NCBI RefSeq assembly: GCF_001651875.1
Contig: NZ_LNQB01000055.1
Coordinates: forward strand, 1 to 55,069
Source of the DNA: Sinorhizobium saheli
GTDB taxonomy: Bacteria > Pseudomonadota > Alphaproteobacteria > Rhizobiales > Rhizobiaceae
DNA: 55,069 nt
Direction: 5' to 3'
Shown one piece after another: positions 18,309-27,334 of the stretch; the first letter of the stretch is position 1; every line of letters starts with the position of its first letter. Made by a program: the position numbers and the translations under genes. The notes under the pieces are model-generated. The model was given only the letters and a program-made list of their open reading frames with translations. It searched no databases and was not told the origin of the DNA.

Positions 18309-19022
18309 ATGACGAGACAGAAGCCCGAGAGCGGGGATTCCCGCCGCGACGAAGTGATCGCGGGGGAGTACGTGCTTGGGGTTCTCTCGGCTGAAGACCG
18401 CCGCAAGGTCGAGGCTCGCATGGCGACCGATCGCGATTTTGCCGCCATGGTGCTGCGCTGGCAGAACAATCTCGCCACCTTCGACCAGGCCTACGAGCTC
18501 GCCACGCGGCCGGCCCGCGTTCTCGCGGCGGCCGAGGGGGCCCGCCTCCAGGCGCCGGCGAGGGTCAGCCAATCCGGCGGCCTCTGGAACTCGCTTTCGT
18601 GGTGGCGAAGTCTCGCCATTGCGTCGCTCGCGGCCGTTGCCGTGCTGGCCATGTCGCTGGCCGGCCTGTTCGGCGGCGGGTCGGGCGGCGCGCCGCTGGT
18701 GGCGGAACTGGAGGGACAGGGCAGCGACATCGGCCTCGTCGCAGAGTTCCATGCGGGCTCCGGGCGCCTGAGGCTGACTCCGGTTGCCGGCCAAAAGGAG
18801 CAGAAATCCCTGGAGCTCTGGCTGATGCGGGGCGACGGCGCTGCCATCTCCCTCGGCGTGCTGCCACGCTCCGGCGAGGGCGAAGTGCTGCTTCCCCCTG
18901 CCTTGCGGGCCAAATTCACCGCCGGCTCGACACTTCTGGTCAGCGTCGAGCCGCTGGGCGGTTCGCCGACGGGCGCGCCGACTGGCGCCATCGTCGCCCG
19001 CGGCACCACACGCTATCGCTAG
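18309..19022 (+). CDS. Anti-sigma factor, RskA-like, single-pass membrane protein
   Basis: 237-aa protein. The cytoplasmic N-terminal part has the anti-sigma zinc-less helical motif (VIAGEYVLGVLSAEDRRKVEARMATDRDF, about residues 15-45), then one transmembrane helix (about 100-122). The periplasmic C-terminal domain has RskA/DUF-type features (LELWLMRGDGAAISLGVLP). Such proteins hold an ECF sigma factor inactive at the membrane. No sigma gene adjoins it here: upstream is only argB on the other strand. ATG at 18309 is preferred over in-frame 18261 because of a GGAG just before it. Confidence 0.83.
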   Translation: MTRQKPESGDSRRDEVIAGEYVLGVLSAEDRRKVEARMATDRDFAAMVLRWQNNLATFDQAYELATRPARVLAAAEGARLQAPARVSQSGGLWNSLSWWRSLAIASLAAVAVLAMSLAGLFGGGSGGAPLVAELEGQGSDIGLVAEFHAGSGRLRLTPVAGQKEQKSLELWLMRGDGAAISLGVLPRSGEGEVLLPPALRAKFTAGSTLLVSVEPLGGSPTGAPTGAIVARGTTRYR

Positions 19023-19023
19023 A

Positions 19024-19057
19024 GCGCGATGCACTCACATACGTTCGCGCCATCGCT
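19024..19057. repeat. 34 bp dispersed repeat copy
   Basis: This starts right after the anti-sigma stop codon and matches 15012-15045 at 30 of 34 positions, including the core ATGCACTCACAT. It has no open frame of useful length. Confidence 0.55.
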
Positions 19058-19095
19058 CGACCTGTTTGTTTGTAATGGGCAACCTCGCGGACCGG

Positions 19096-19635
19096 TCAGA
19101 ACGTCCCGGCCTGGGGCGAGGGCGTCTGCGCGTCGGTGATGGCGGCTTGCAGCCTCTGCTCCTGCTCCGGGGACAGCGATGTCTTCAGCACGCGGCCGCG
19201 AAAACCCCCGAGTTCGGCCAGCACCTTCTCCGGCTGCACCTTGCGTACCAGGATGAAGAGTGCCGAGGAATTGTTCGGGATGGTGTTGCCGAGCGATTTG
19301 ATGAAGTCGTCGTCGATGCCGTAATCGGTGAGCGAGCCGGAGAGGGCTCCGGCGCCGGCGCCGATCGCGCCGCCGATGGCGAAGCCTGCGAGCGGGTTCA
19401 GGAAGAGCAGGCCCACGAGACCGCCCCAGAGCGAGCCCGAAAACAGGCCCGATGCCGCACCGACGGCGGTCAGATTGAGGCTCTGCTTCAGATGCACCTT
19501 GCCCTCGGCGTCCCGCACGACGACGACGGCGTCTTCCAGATCGATCAGATATTCCTTTTTCAGGCTGCTGAGCTTCAGGAGAACCTTGTCGGCATCTTCC
19601 GGTGAATCGAATCCCACCACAATCAAGTCGGACAT
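19096..19635 (-). CDS. DUF1269 family membrane protein
   Basis: 179-aa protein. It has an N-terminal ferredoxin-like half (SDLIVVGFDSPEDADKVLLKL), then a Gly/Ala-rich hydrophobic hairpin (about residues 58-100: GLFSGSLWGGLVGLLFLNPLAGFAIGGAIGAGAGAL), and the motif GIDDDFIKSLG. This is the layout of DUF1269/TMEM-like proteins, whose function is unknown. ATG at 19635 follows GGAGAGAAAG. Convergent with the anti-sigma gene. Confidence 0.85.
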   Translation of the reverse strand: MSDLIVVGFDSPEDADKVLLKLSSLKKEYLIDLEDAVVVVRDAEGKVHLKQSLNLTAVGAASGLFSGSLWGGLVGLLFLNPLAGFAIGGAIGAGAGALSGSLTDYGIDDDFIKSLGNTIPNNSSALFILVRKVQPEKVLAELGGFRGRVLKTSLSPEQEQRLQAAITDAQTPSPQAGTF

Positions 19636-19775
19636 CTTTCTCTCCTTTGATCCTGGCCGACGAAACTTGGTCGCCGCCAGCCGGAGATAGAGCGGCCGGC
19701 GTTTCGGGGTAGGGAGAGGCTCGAAAGACTTTGCGTGTTCGGGGCAATCACCGCATCAAGGGGCGGGAAAGCCCT

Positions 19776-20429
19776 TCAGCGCGCGACCGCGAGCCCGATC
19801 GCCGCTCGCAACTCCTCGATGCCAGCGCCCTTTTCGGACGAGGTCGACAGCACCTCCGGGAAGGCCGCGGGGCGCTTCCTGATCTTCTCCAGCGTCGCGT
19901 CGACCAGCCCCGGCACGCCGGCCGCCTTGATCTTGTCGGTCTTGGTGAGCACGATCTGGTAGGAGACCGCCGCCTTGTCGAGGAGCGCCAGCACCTCCTC
20001 GTCGTTCTTCTTGATGCCGTGGCGGGCATCGATCAGCACATAGACGCGCTTCAGCGTCGACCGGCCGCGCAGGTAGTCGAAGACGAGCTTCGTCCAGGCG
20101 TCGACCTGTTCCTTCGGCGCCTGGGCGTAGCCGTAGCCGGGCATGTCGACGAGCGCCATCGGCGGCAGGTCGCCCGCCTCGCCGGAATAGCCGTCCGGCA
20201 CGAAGTAGTTTAGCTCCTGCGTGCGGCCCGGCGTGTTGGAGGTGCGCGCCAGGCCCTTCTGCCCGACGAGCGCGTTGATCAGCGACGACTTGCCGACATT
20301 CGAGCGGCCGGCAAAGGCGATCTCCGCCGGCCCCTCGGGCGGCAGGAACTTCATCGCCGGAACGCTGCGGATGAAGATCCACGGGCGGCCGAACAGCGGC
20401 TTGTCGTCTTTTGTGGTGGTTTCGGCCAT
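19776..20429 (-). CDS. engB: Ribosome biogenesis GTPase EngB (YihA/YsxC)
   Basis: 217-aa GTPase needed for late 50S ribosomal subunit assembly. G motifs are G1 GRSNVGKSS (41-49), G2 around [10 protein letters not shown]3 DMPGYGYA and G4 TKTDK. The length matches rhizobial EngB when ATG 20429 is used; in-frame ATG codons at 20444 and 20489 are alternatives. In rhizobia it usually follows yidC directly; here an EamA transporter gene lies between. Confidence 0.94.
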   Translation of the reverse strand: MAETTTKDDKPLFGRPWIFIRSVPAMKFLPPEGPAEIAFAGRSNVGKSSLINALVGQKGLARTSNTPGRTQELNYFVPDGYSGEAGDLPPMALVDMPGYGYAQAPKEQVDAWTKLVFDYLRGRSTLKRVYVLIDARHGIKKNDEEVLALLDKAAVSYQIVLTKTDKIKAAGVPGLVDATLEKIRKRPAAFPEVLSTSSEKGAGIEELRAAIGLAVAR

Positions 20430-20485
20430 CGCCAGTCGGTCCATTGTCGAGAAAGCCCATGGCTTCCCGGTTTTGGCAACGGATG

Positions 20486-21418
20486 TCAAGGTGTCGGCGT
20501 CCGAACTGCCCGCCCGGGGCCGTTCCGCTTGCCCCGGAACTCATTGAAGAGATAGGCAAGCAGCGCCAGGAAGATGAAGGCGCCGCCGACGATCGTGCGG
20601 CCGCTCGGCACCTCGCCGTGAATGATCGCAACCCAGACGGGGGCGAGGACGGTTTCGGCCGTGCCGAGCAGTGCGGCAAGCGCCGACGGTACCAGCCGGG
20701 CGCCGGTGACGAAGAGCGCCATGCCAAGCCCGAGATTGAAGGCGCCGAAGGCGAAGAGCAGGGCGAGTTCGCCCGGCGTCACCGAAAGGTCGGACGATTG
20801 GCTTGCGGCAATGGCGCTGGCGGCGAAGCAGCCGAAGCAGGTCGCCGGAGTCATCCGCACATGCGGGTAGCGGCGGGTGATCACGGTCGCGAAAGCGAAG
20901 ACGACCGGGATGAGCAGCGCAAGCGCATCGCCGACCGGCGAGACCGCGCCGTTCAGGCTCTCCGACACCATGATCGCCACACCGAAGATCACGGCGGTGA
21001 TCGCACCCCAGGTGAACCGCGAAACCCGTTCACGAAACAGGACCCAGCTCATCAGCGCGGCGAACAGGGGCACGCCGGCCCCGAGCAGAACGACATTGGC
21101 GATCGTCGTGTAGGAAATGGCGATGATGAAGGAGGTCGAGGCGGTGGTGAAGCAGAGCCCGACGGCAATGCCCGGCCAACCCATGCCCCTGGCGAGCGAC
21201 ACGGTGCCGCGCGGTCCGTCGCGAACGAGCATGAACGCCAGCAGGAAGAGACCGGCGAACAGGCAGCGCCAGAAGACGATCGTCCAGCTATCGGAAATAT
21301 GCAGGAAGCGCGCGATGGCTCCGCCGAAGCTCCAGAAGAAGGCCGAGCCGAAGACGAGCAGGGCGCCGAATTTTTCGTTGGCGCCGAAGGAGGCTGAGGT
21401 GGCCGACGGTTCCGTCAT
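20486..21418 (-). CDS. EamA/DMT-superfamily transporter
   Basis: 310-aa protein with about ten transmembrane helices in two EamA repeats. Examples are [19 protein letters not shown] near the start, the half-end motif [17 protein letters not shown], and [21 protein letters not shown] in the second half. The substrate is unknown. ATG at 21418 is used; ATG 21436 is equally possible. It sits between yidC and engB on the same strand, behind the yidC terminator, so it may have its own promoter. Confidence 0.87.
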   Translation of the reverse strand: MTEPSATSASFGANEKFGALLVFGSAFFWSFGGAIARFLHISDSWTIVFWRCLFAGLFLLAFMLVRDGPRGTVSLARGMGWPGIAVGLCFTTASTSFIIAISYTTIANVVLLGAGVPLFAALMSWVLFRERVSRFTWGAITAVIFGVAIMVSESLNGAVSPVGDALALLIPVVFAFATVITRRYPHVRMTPATCFGCFAASAIAASQSSDLSVTPGELALLFAFGAFNLGLGMALFVTGARLVPSALAALLGTAETVLAPVWVAIIHGEVPSGRTIVGGAFIFLALLAYLFNEFRGKRNGPGRAVRTPTP

Positions 21419-21571
21419 GACAATTGTCCGAAGCATCTGCGGCTGCGCTGGAAAGGGGGGAGGTCGCCGCCGAATCGCATCCGATACCGCGCAGTGAAAT
21501 CAATAACGGGTGATGCCTGCGCTGCGCGGCGGCATCAACGCCACTGAATGTCGCGCGAAGGCGCTGAAACG

Positions 21572-21603
21572 AAAAAGCCCCGGGCATGAGGTCCAGGGCT
21601 TCG
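21572..21603 (-). terminator. Rho-independent terminator after yidC
   Basis: On the minus strand the hairpin AAGCCCTGG...CCGGGGCTT is followed by TTT, about 20 bp past the yidC stop codon. The stem has one mismatch. It probably ends the rpmH-rnpA-yidC transcript. Confidence 0.65.
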
Positions 21604-21622
21604 CAGAGGCTGTGTCCGCCGG

Positions 21623-23407
21623 CTATTCCGCCGGCTTGGGTTTCTTCGTGAACAGACCCTTCAGATTGTCGAAGAGTTCGATCTTCACGCCCTGGCGCTT
21701 CATGATGATCCCCTGCTGGAGGATCGACAGCGTGTTGTTCCAGGCCCAGTAGATCACGAGACCGGCCGGGAACGAGGCCAGCATGAAGGTGAAGACCACC
21801 GGCATCCAGGTGAACAGCATCGCCTGGGTCGGATCCGGCGGCGTCGGGTTCATGCGCATCTGCAGGAACATGGTGATGCCCATGATGATCGGCCAGACGC
21901 CGAGATGCAGGAAGGCCGGCGCATCGAAGGGAAGCAGGCCGAAGAGGTTGACGATCGTCGTCGGATCGGGTGCGGAGAGATCCTTGATCCAGCCGAAGAA
22001 CGGGGCATGGCGCATCTCGATGGTGATGTAGATCACCTTGTAGAGAGCGAAGAACACCGGGATCTGGATGAGGATCGGCCAGCAGCCGGCCAGCGGGTTG
22101 ATCTTCTCGTCCTTGTAGAGCTGCATCATCGCCTGCTGCAGGCCCATGCGGTCGTCGCCGAACTTCTTCTTCAATTCCTCCATCTTCGGCTGCACCTTCT
22201 TCATGTTCGCCATCGACGCATACTGCCGGTTGGCGAGCGGGAAGAAGAGGAGCTTGACGACGATCGTGGTGATCAGGATCGCGACGCCGAAATTGCCGAA
22301 GAGACGGAAGAAGAAATCCATCATCTTGAACATCGGTTTGGTGATGAAATAGAACCAGCCCCAGTCGATCAGCTTGTCGAAGTTGGGAATCGCATAGGCG
22401 ACTTCGTAGTTGTCGACGACCGGAACTTCCTTGGCGCCGGCGAAAACGAGGTTCTTAACTTCCGAGGTCTGGCCGGGGGCGATGGTGATCGCATCGCCCT
22501 TGTAGTCGCTCTGGTAGCGGGCGCGACCGTCGGTGAAGTGCGAGAAACGGGTGTCGAAGGGCGTGGCCTGCGGCGGAACGATCGCGGTCGCCCAGTATTT
22601 GTCGGTGATGCCGAGCCAGCCGCCGGTCGCCTTGCCGGGCTCGACGGATTTATCGTCCTCGATCTTGGAGTATCCGTATTCCTGCAGGCCGTTATCGCCG
22701 GCAACGCCGATGAAGCCTTCGTGCAGGACGTAGATGCTCGGCGTCGTCGGCTTGTTGAAGCGGGTGACGCGGCCGTAGGAAGAGAGCGAAATCGGTGCGG
22801 AGGTTGCGTTCTTGATGCTGTCGACGACCTGGAACATGTAGCGGTCGTCAACCGAGATCGTCCGGGTGAAGGTGGTACCCTTATCGTTGGTATAGGTCAG
22901 CGTCACCGGCGTGGAGGGAGTGAGCTTGTCGCTGCCCGCAAGCGTCCACACGGTCTGCGGCCCCGGTACCGCTCCGGTCGCATCGGAGCCGATATAGCCG
23001 ATTTCGGTGAAATAGCCGTCGACGGTGTCCGCCGGGCTCAAAAGGGTGATGACCGGGCTCTTCGGGTCGACGGTCTCGTGGTAGCCCTTGAGCTTCAGGT
23101 CGTCGAAGCGCGCGCCGGTCAGGTTGATGGAGCCGGAAAGCGCCGGCGTGTCGATCGCGACGCGCGCCGACTTGGCGATCGCCTGGTCGCGGCTTTCGCC
23201 GCCCGGGATCGCGCCGCTGCCCGGCAGCGTCTGTCCCGGTGCCGTCGGCTGGGTGGCCGGCTGCTGCTGGACCTGCTGCGTCTGCTGGGCTTTTTCCGCG
23301 GCAACGCGGTCCTTCTCCATCTTCGGATTGACATAGAAGAACTGCCAGGCGACGAGGATCAGCACGGAGAGCGCGATCGCCACGAAATAATTGCGGTTGT
23401 TTTCCAT
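21623..23407 (-). CDS. yidC: Membrane protein insertase YidC
   Basis: 594 aa, full length for a Gram-negative YidC. An N-terminal membrane anchor (FVAIALSVLILVAWQFFYV) is followed by a Gln-rich linker and the large periplasmic P1 domain (about 80-350). The conserved core has the helices FFRLFGNFGVAILITTIVVKLLFFPLAN, GCWPILIQIPVFFALYKVI and FTFMLASFPAGLVIYWAWNN. It inserts inner-membrane proteins alone or with SecYEG. Its ATG shares a base with the rnpA stop (TGATG), so the two are translationally coupled, and AGGAAACACTG supplies the ribosome site. Confidence 0.97.
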   Translation of the reverse strand: MENNRNYFVAIALSVLILVAWQFFYVNPKMEKDRVAAEKAQQTQQVQQQPATQPTAPGQTLPGSGAIPGGESRDQAIAKSARVAIDTPALSGSINLTGARFDDLKLKGYHETVDPKSPVITLLSPADTVDGYFTEIGYIGSDATGAVPGPQTVWTLAGSDKLTPSTPVTLTYTNDKGTTFTRTISVDDRYMFQVVDSIKNATSAPISLSSYGRVTRFNKPTTPSIYVLHEGFIGVAGDNGLQEYGYSKIEDDKSVEPGKATGGWLGITDKYWATAIVPPQATPFDTRFSHFTDGRARYQSDYKGDAITIAPGQTSEVKNLVFAGAKEVPVVDNYEVAYAIPNFDKLIDWGWFYFITKPMFKMMDFFFRLFGNFGVAILITTIVVKLLFFPLANRQYASMANMKKVQPKMEELKKKFGDDRMGLQQAMMQLYKDEKINPLAGCWPILIQIPVFFALYKVIYITIEMRHAPFFGWIKDLSAPDPTTIVNLFGLLPFDAPAFLHLGVWPIIMGITMFLQMRMNPTPPDPTQAMLFTWMPVVFTFMLASFPAGLVIYWAWNNTLSILQQGIIMKRQGVKIELFDNLKGLFTKKPKPAE

Positions 23408-23805
23408 CAGTGTTTCCTGGAACCGGCCGGCGGCCGCTTCTGTTTCGGCTTGTTTTCGATGCGATCCCGGAGCGCCCGAGTCAATGCGTCAAAGGAAGCA
23501 TTCAGGAGATCGCGCCGGGCGACAATCACATAGTCGTGTCCGGGTTTCATTGCAAACCCGGCGGAAAGCCGCACGGCTTCTTTGAGGCGTCGGCGCATCC
23601 GGTTTCGCTCGACGGCATTGCCGTGTTTCTTGGTGACGGTGAAGCCGACCCGCGGCTCGCCTTCCGGATCGTTCCGGTCGAGCACTTCGAGGAGAAATAG
23701 CGGCCCTTTGCGGCTTTCTCCAGCTCTGACCGTCAAAAACTGCGGACGGCTTTTCAGCCGCCCGACAGTCGTCTTGTCTTTATCTGACGTCATGTGCCCG
23801 GACAT
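23407..23805 (-). CDS. rnpA: Ribonuclease P protein component RnpA
   Basis: 132-aa basic protein, the protein subunit of RNase P, which matures tRNA 5' ends. The RNR signature is present as [16 protein letters not shown], with [17 protein letters not shown] before it and the core [11 protein letters not shown] near the N-terminus. ATG at 23805 or 23793 may be the start. It follows rpmH by 20 bp and overlaps yidC by one base. Confidence 0.95.
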   Translation of the reverse strand: MSGHMTSDKDKTTVGRLKSRPQFLTVRAGESRKGPLFLLEVLDRNDPEGEPRVGFTVTKKHGNAVERNRMRRRLKEAVRLSAGFAMKPGHDYVIVARRDLLNASFDALTRALRDRIENKPKQKRPPAGSRKH

Positions 23806-23825
23806 ATGTTTCGGGCAGGCTCGGC

Positions 23826-23960
23826 TCAGGCCGAAAGACGCTTGCGGCCACGAGCCCGGCGGGCTGCGAGAACCTTGCGGCCACCCTTGGTGGACATGCG
23901 TGCACGGAAGCCGTGACGGCGCTTGCGAACAAGCTTGGACGGTTGGTAGGTACGCTTCAT
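23826..23960 (-). CDS. rpmH: 50S ribosomal protein L34
   Basis: 44-aa very basic protein that begins [18 protein letters not shown] and ends RKRLSA, a textbook L34. It is first in the rpmH-rnpA-yidC operon, with a good promoter about 110 bp upstream. Confidence 0.98.
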   Translation of the reverse strand: MKRTYQPSKLVRKRRHGFRARMSTKGGRKVLAARRARGRKRLSA

Positions 23961-24068
23961 TTATTTAAATACCGCGGTGTGCGGCCCTTCTTGAGTTTGC
24001 GTGATGCAAGAGCGTTTACGCGACCGGACATGGCTCCGCCTTCGGGCGGTGCGACCGGACGTGCGCGG

Positions 24069-24098
24069 CTTATAGGGATAAAAGCCCGGCAAAGTCAA
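24069..24098 (-). promoter_or_regulatory. Sigma-70-type promoter for rpmH-rnpA-yidC
   Basis: On the minus strand TTGACT (24098-24093) is followed after 18 bases by TATAAG (24074-24069), close to the rhizobial housekeeping consensus. Transcription would start near 24062, leaving a leader of about 100 bases before rpmH. The rest of the 336 bp gap 23961-24297 holds no gene. Confidence 0.65.
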
Positions 24099-24297
24099 TT
24101 CCCGCTCTACTGCTTCACGAGGCGCCGGAGCTCGCAGCGCTTCAGTGGCCGGGACACCGCCCCAGCCAGGGGCATCCTAAAAATCGAGTGGGACCGATGA
24201 GCATTTTGTTAACCACGCATATTTTAGCATTTTCTTGATTGCGTGTGGGACGCAGTATTTTGCTCGTCCTGGGCGAGTGCGGGGAGGGGGACAGGAA

Positions 24298-26292
24298 ATG
24301 CGAATTCGTGGGAAGATATACCTGATCGTCGGCATCATGAGCGTGCTGGCGATCGCCATTACCGGCATGTCGTTGCTCATCGTGTCCAGGTACAACGACA
24401 AGCTCGACCAGTTCCAGAATGCGTCCGAACGGGCATTCAAGGGCGAGCGGCTCAACCGCCTCGTCACCGCGGTCGTCATGGAATCGCGCGGCATCTACGC
24501 GGCTGCGACGATCGAAAAGGCCACGCCCTTCGCCGAGGGCATCGACAAGAACCTTGCCAAGATCGAGGCGCTCCTGAAGGACTGGCGTCCGCTGGTGCCG
24601 GCAGACAGGCTGTCCTCCTTCGACGCGGTGGCGCGCCGCGCGGAAGAGTTCAAGATGTTCCGCACGGAAACGGCGCGTCTCGGTCGCGAGGTGTCGCCGC
24701 AGGCCGCTAACGAGCAAGGCAACAACGAGGCGAACCGCGCAAACCGCAAGGCCTTCCAGGCCGAAATCGACGTGGTCGTCGACGCGGATATTCAATCGCT
24801 CGAGGTGATTACCGCCGAAATCGCCGCCTTCGAACGCTCGGTCGTCCTCATTCTTCTCGGCATTGCCGGCATCGGCATGACGACCGGCATCGGCGCGGCT
24901 TTCTACATCGGCACCAACCAGCTCAGCCGTCCGATCGTCGACCTGACCTGCCGGATGAAGCAGCTTGCCGGCGGCGATCTTTCGGTCGACGTGCCTTTCG
25001 CCGGCCGCAGGGACGAGATCGGCGACATGGCGGCGGCCGTCGAAATCTTCAAGGAGAACGGGCTTGCGGTGCGCGAGCTCAATGCCCAGGAGGCGGCGCT
25101 GCGCGAAAAGAGCGCCGATCTGCAGTCGAGCATCGCCATGGTCGTGGCGGCCGCTGCCGCCGGCGATTTCACCAGGCGCATCGGCAAGGACTATGACAAT
25201 GAAGACCTCAACCGCTTCGCCGCGAGCGTGAACGAGCTGGTCGGCAGCGTCGACAGCGGCATCGCCGAGACGCGCCGCGTCATCGCAAGCCTTGCCGCCG
25301 GCGACCTGACGCAAAGCATGAACGGCCAGTTCCACGGCGCCTTCGCCGAGCTGCAGACGAATGTCAACGAGACGCTTTCGACCTTGCAGAACACGCTGCG
25401 CGATATCCGCCTCGCGACCGATTCGATCAACGGCAACGCGTCGGAACTCAGGACGGCCGCCGACGACCTGTCGAAGCGCACGGAGCAGCAGGCCGCATCG
25501 CTGGAGGAAACCTCGGCCGCCCTCGACGAGATCACGGCCGCGGTCAGGAGCTCGACCGAGCGGGCGCAGGAAGCGACGGTGATGGTCACCGAGGCGAAGG
25601 GCAGTGCCGCCGAGTCCGCCTCCGTCGTCCGCAACGCCATCGACGCCATGGGCCGCATCGAACAGGCCTCGAGCGAGATCGGCCAGATCACCAACGTCAT
25701 CGACGAGATCGCCTTCCAGACGAACCTCCTGGCGCTCAATGCCGGCGTCGAGGCGGCGCGCGCCGGGGACGCCGGCAAGGGCTTCGCGGTCGTCGCGCAG
25801 GAAGTGCGCGAACTGGCCCAACGCGCCGCCAGCGCCGCCAAGGACATCAAGGCGCTGATCTCGAAGTCCGGCGACGAAGTGGCGACCGGCGTCAAGCTCG
25901 TCCAGGCGACGGGAGCGGCGCTCGGCGAAATCGAGACGCGGGTCCTGAAGATCAACGACCACATCCATTCGATCGCGACCGCCGCGCGCGAGCAGTCGAC
26001 CGGTCTTGGCGAGGTCAGCGCCGCCGTCAACCAGATGGACCAGGTGACCCAGCGCAACGCCGCGATGGTGGAGGAGGCGAACGCCGCGACGCACAAGCTC
26101 TCCGCCGAGGCCGACGGTCTCGCGAGCCTTATCTCCTACTTCAAGGTCGATCGCGAAACGGCGCGCACCGTCGCGCCGGCCACCGAGACGAGCCGCCCCG
26201 TCGCCTCGCCGGCGCGGCGCATGCTGGGCAGCGTGGCGCGCGCCTTCGGCGGCTCGGCCGCGCCGGCCCGGGACGACTGGCAGGAATTCTGA
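24298..26292 (+). CDS. Methyl-accepting chemotaxis protein
   Basis: 664-aa chemoreceptor. TM1 is at about 5-27 and TM2 at about 181-205, bounding a roughly 155-residue periplasmic sensing domain of helical-bundle type. HAMP regions follow ([19 protein letters not shown], and a second one near [15 protein letters not shown]), then the signalling hairpin with tip [23 protein letters not shown]. The protein ends in DWQEF, similar to the xWxxF tether that binds CheR/CheB. ATG at 24298 follows a strong GGGGAGGGGGA site. No che genes are nearby and the ligand is unknown. Confidence 0.94.
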   Translation: MRIRGKIYLIVGIMSVLAIAITGMSLLIVSRYNDKLDQFQNASERAFKGERLNRLVTAVVMESRGIYAAATIEKATPFAEGIDKNLAKIEALLKDWRPLVPADRLSSFDAVARRAEEFKMFRTETARLGREVSPQAANEQGNNEANRANRKAFQAEIDVVVDADIQSLEVITAEIAAFERSVVLILLGIAGIGMTTGIGAAFYIGTNQLSRPIVDLTCRMKQLAGGDLSVDVPFAGRRDEIGDMAAAVEIFKENGLAVRELNAQEAALREKSADLQSSIAMVVAAAAAGDFTRRIGKDYDNEDLNRFAASVNELVGSVDSGIAETRRVIASLAAGDLTQSMNGQFHGAFAELQTNVNETLSTLQNTLRDIRLATDSINGNASELRTAADDLSKRTEQQAASLEETSAALDEITAAVRSSTERAQEATVMVTEAKGSAAESASVVRNAIDAMGRIEQASSEIGQITNVIDEIAFQTNLLALNAGVEAARAGDAGKGFAVVAQEVRELAQRAASAAKDIKALISKSGDEVATGVKLVQATGAALGEIETRVLKINDHIHSIATAAREQSTGLGEVSAAVNQMDQVTQRNAAMVEEANAATHKLSAEADGLASLISYFKVDRETARTVAPATETSRPVASPARRMLGSVARAFGGSAAPARDDWQEF

Positions 26293-26509
26293 GCCCTGGC
26301 TCATCGCGAATGATCTCGCGGCGATCGGTTGGCCGCCGCGAGACGCATTTTCCTTCTGCGACGGCAATGAGCCTTCCACCCTTTCACGGCAACGTGACTT
26401 GCCACGCCCACCCGGTCACGCTGTCGTTTGGAGACGCGACCATTCGTTATTGGTTTCGGGCGTCAAATCCTCCTACGTCAGGGACAGAACTCGCCGAAAG
26501 CAAAGCCGC

Positions 26510-27310
26510 ATGAGCCAGGGTGCCAGCAACGGGGCAAAGGAAAGTCCGGCTCCGAATTCGCCGTCGAGCCGGTACGACGAGGCGCCCCTGCCGCGCCGCT
26601 CCCCCTGGCGTTTCGTGCCGTTCGTCGTTCTCCTCGTCGGCGGGGGCGTCGGCTACGCGCTCGGCCTGCAGGACGATCTTTCGCTTTCGGCGCTTGCCCA
26701 TCACCGCGAAGCGCTCGCCGCGCATGTCGAGGCTTATCCGTTCCGCTCGGCGCTCGTCTTCTTCGCCGTCTACGTGACGGTCGTCGTCTTCTCGATCCCC
26801 GCGGCGTCGGTGCTGACGATCTCCGCCGGATTCCTGTTCGGCTGCCTTGCCGGCGCGGCGATTGCGGTCGTGGCTGCGGCCGTCGGTTCCTGCCTGCTTT
26901 TCCTCGCCGCCCGCGGCGCCCTCAGCGATGTTCTCAGGCGCCGCGCCGGCGGCTTCTCGGCACGTCTTGCCGAAGGCTTCCGGCGCAATGCCTTCCTCTA
27001 CCTCCTGATCCTGCGGCTGGCGCCGGTCTTTCCCTTCTTCGTGGTCAATATCGCGCCGGCCTTCTTCGACGTGAAGCTGCGCACCTACGCCGCCGCCACC
27101 CTGATCGGCATCGTGCCGGGCGCTCTCGCCTATGCCTGGCTCGGCGACGGCCTCGACGAGGTGATCGTCCGTGCCGGGGCGAGCGGCCGCGAACTGTCGC
27201 TGGCCGACTTCGCGACCTGGAACGTTTCGCTGGCGCTCATCGCCCTTGCGCTCATCGCGGCGTTGCCTTTGGCCTTGAGGCTAATACAGTCGCGCCGCAA
27301 AGCGACGTGA
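26510..27310 (+). CDS. TVP38/TMEM64 family (VTT-domain) membrane protein
   Basis: 266-aa membrane protein. After a polar, Ser/Pro-rich N-terminus, one helix (about 30-48) is followed by the SNARE-associated/VTT domain with its markers FSIPAASVLTISAGFLFG and LRLAPVFPFFVVNIAPAFF. ATG at 26510 follows GAAAGCAAAGCC. The next gene, a flavoprotein, starts 24 bp after its stop. TVP38 genes often precede or are fused to mercuric-reductase-like flavoproteins, and this pair fits that pattern. Transport function in bacteria is not settled. Confidence 0.87.
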   Translation: MSQGASNGAKESPAPNSPSSRYDEAPLPRRSPWRFVPFVVLLVGGGVGYALGLQDDLSLSALAHHREALAAHVEAYPFRSALVFFAVYVTVVVFSIPAASVLTISAGFLFGCLAGAAIAVVAAAVGSCLLFLAARGALSDVLRRRAGGFSARLAEGFRRNAFLYLLILRLAPVFPFFVVNIAPAFFDVKLRTYAAATLIGIVPGALAYAWLGDGLDEVIVRAGASGRELSLADFATWNVSLALIALALIAALPLALRLIQSRRKAT

Positions 27311-27334
27311 TGGGCCGGGGAGGGCGCGGGCCGC

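Noticed and set aside
24142..26379. Long open frame antisense to the chemoreceptor
   Set aside because: No motif; the chemoreceptor on the other strand has its full signalling domain and a good ribosome site.
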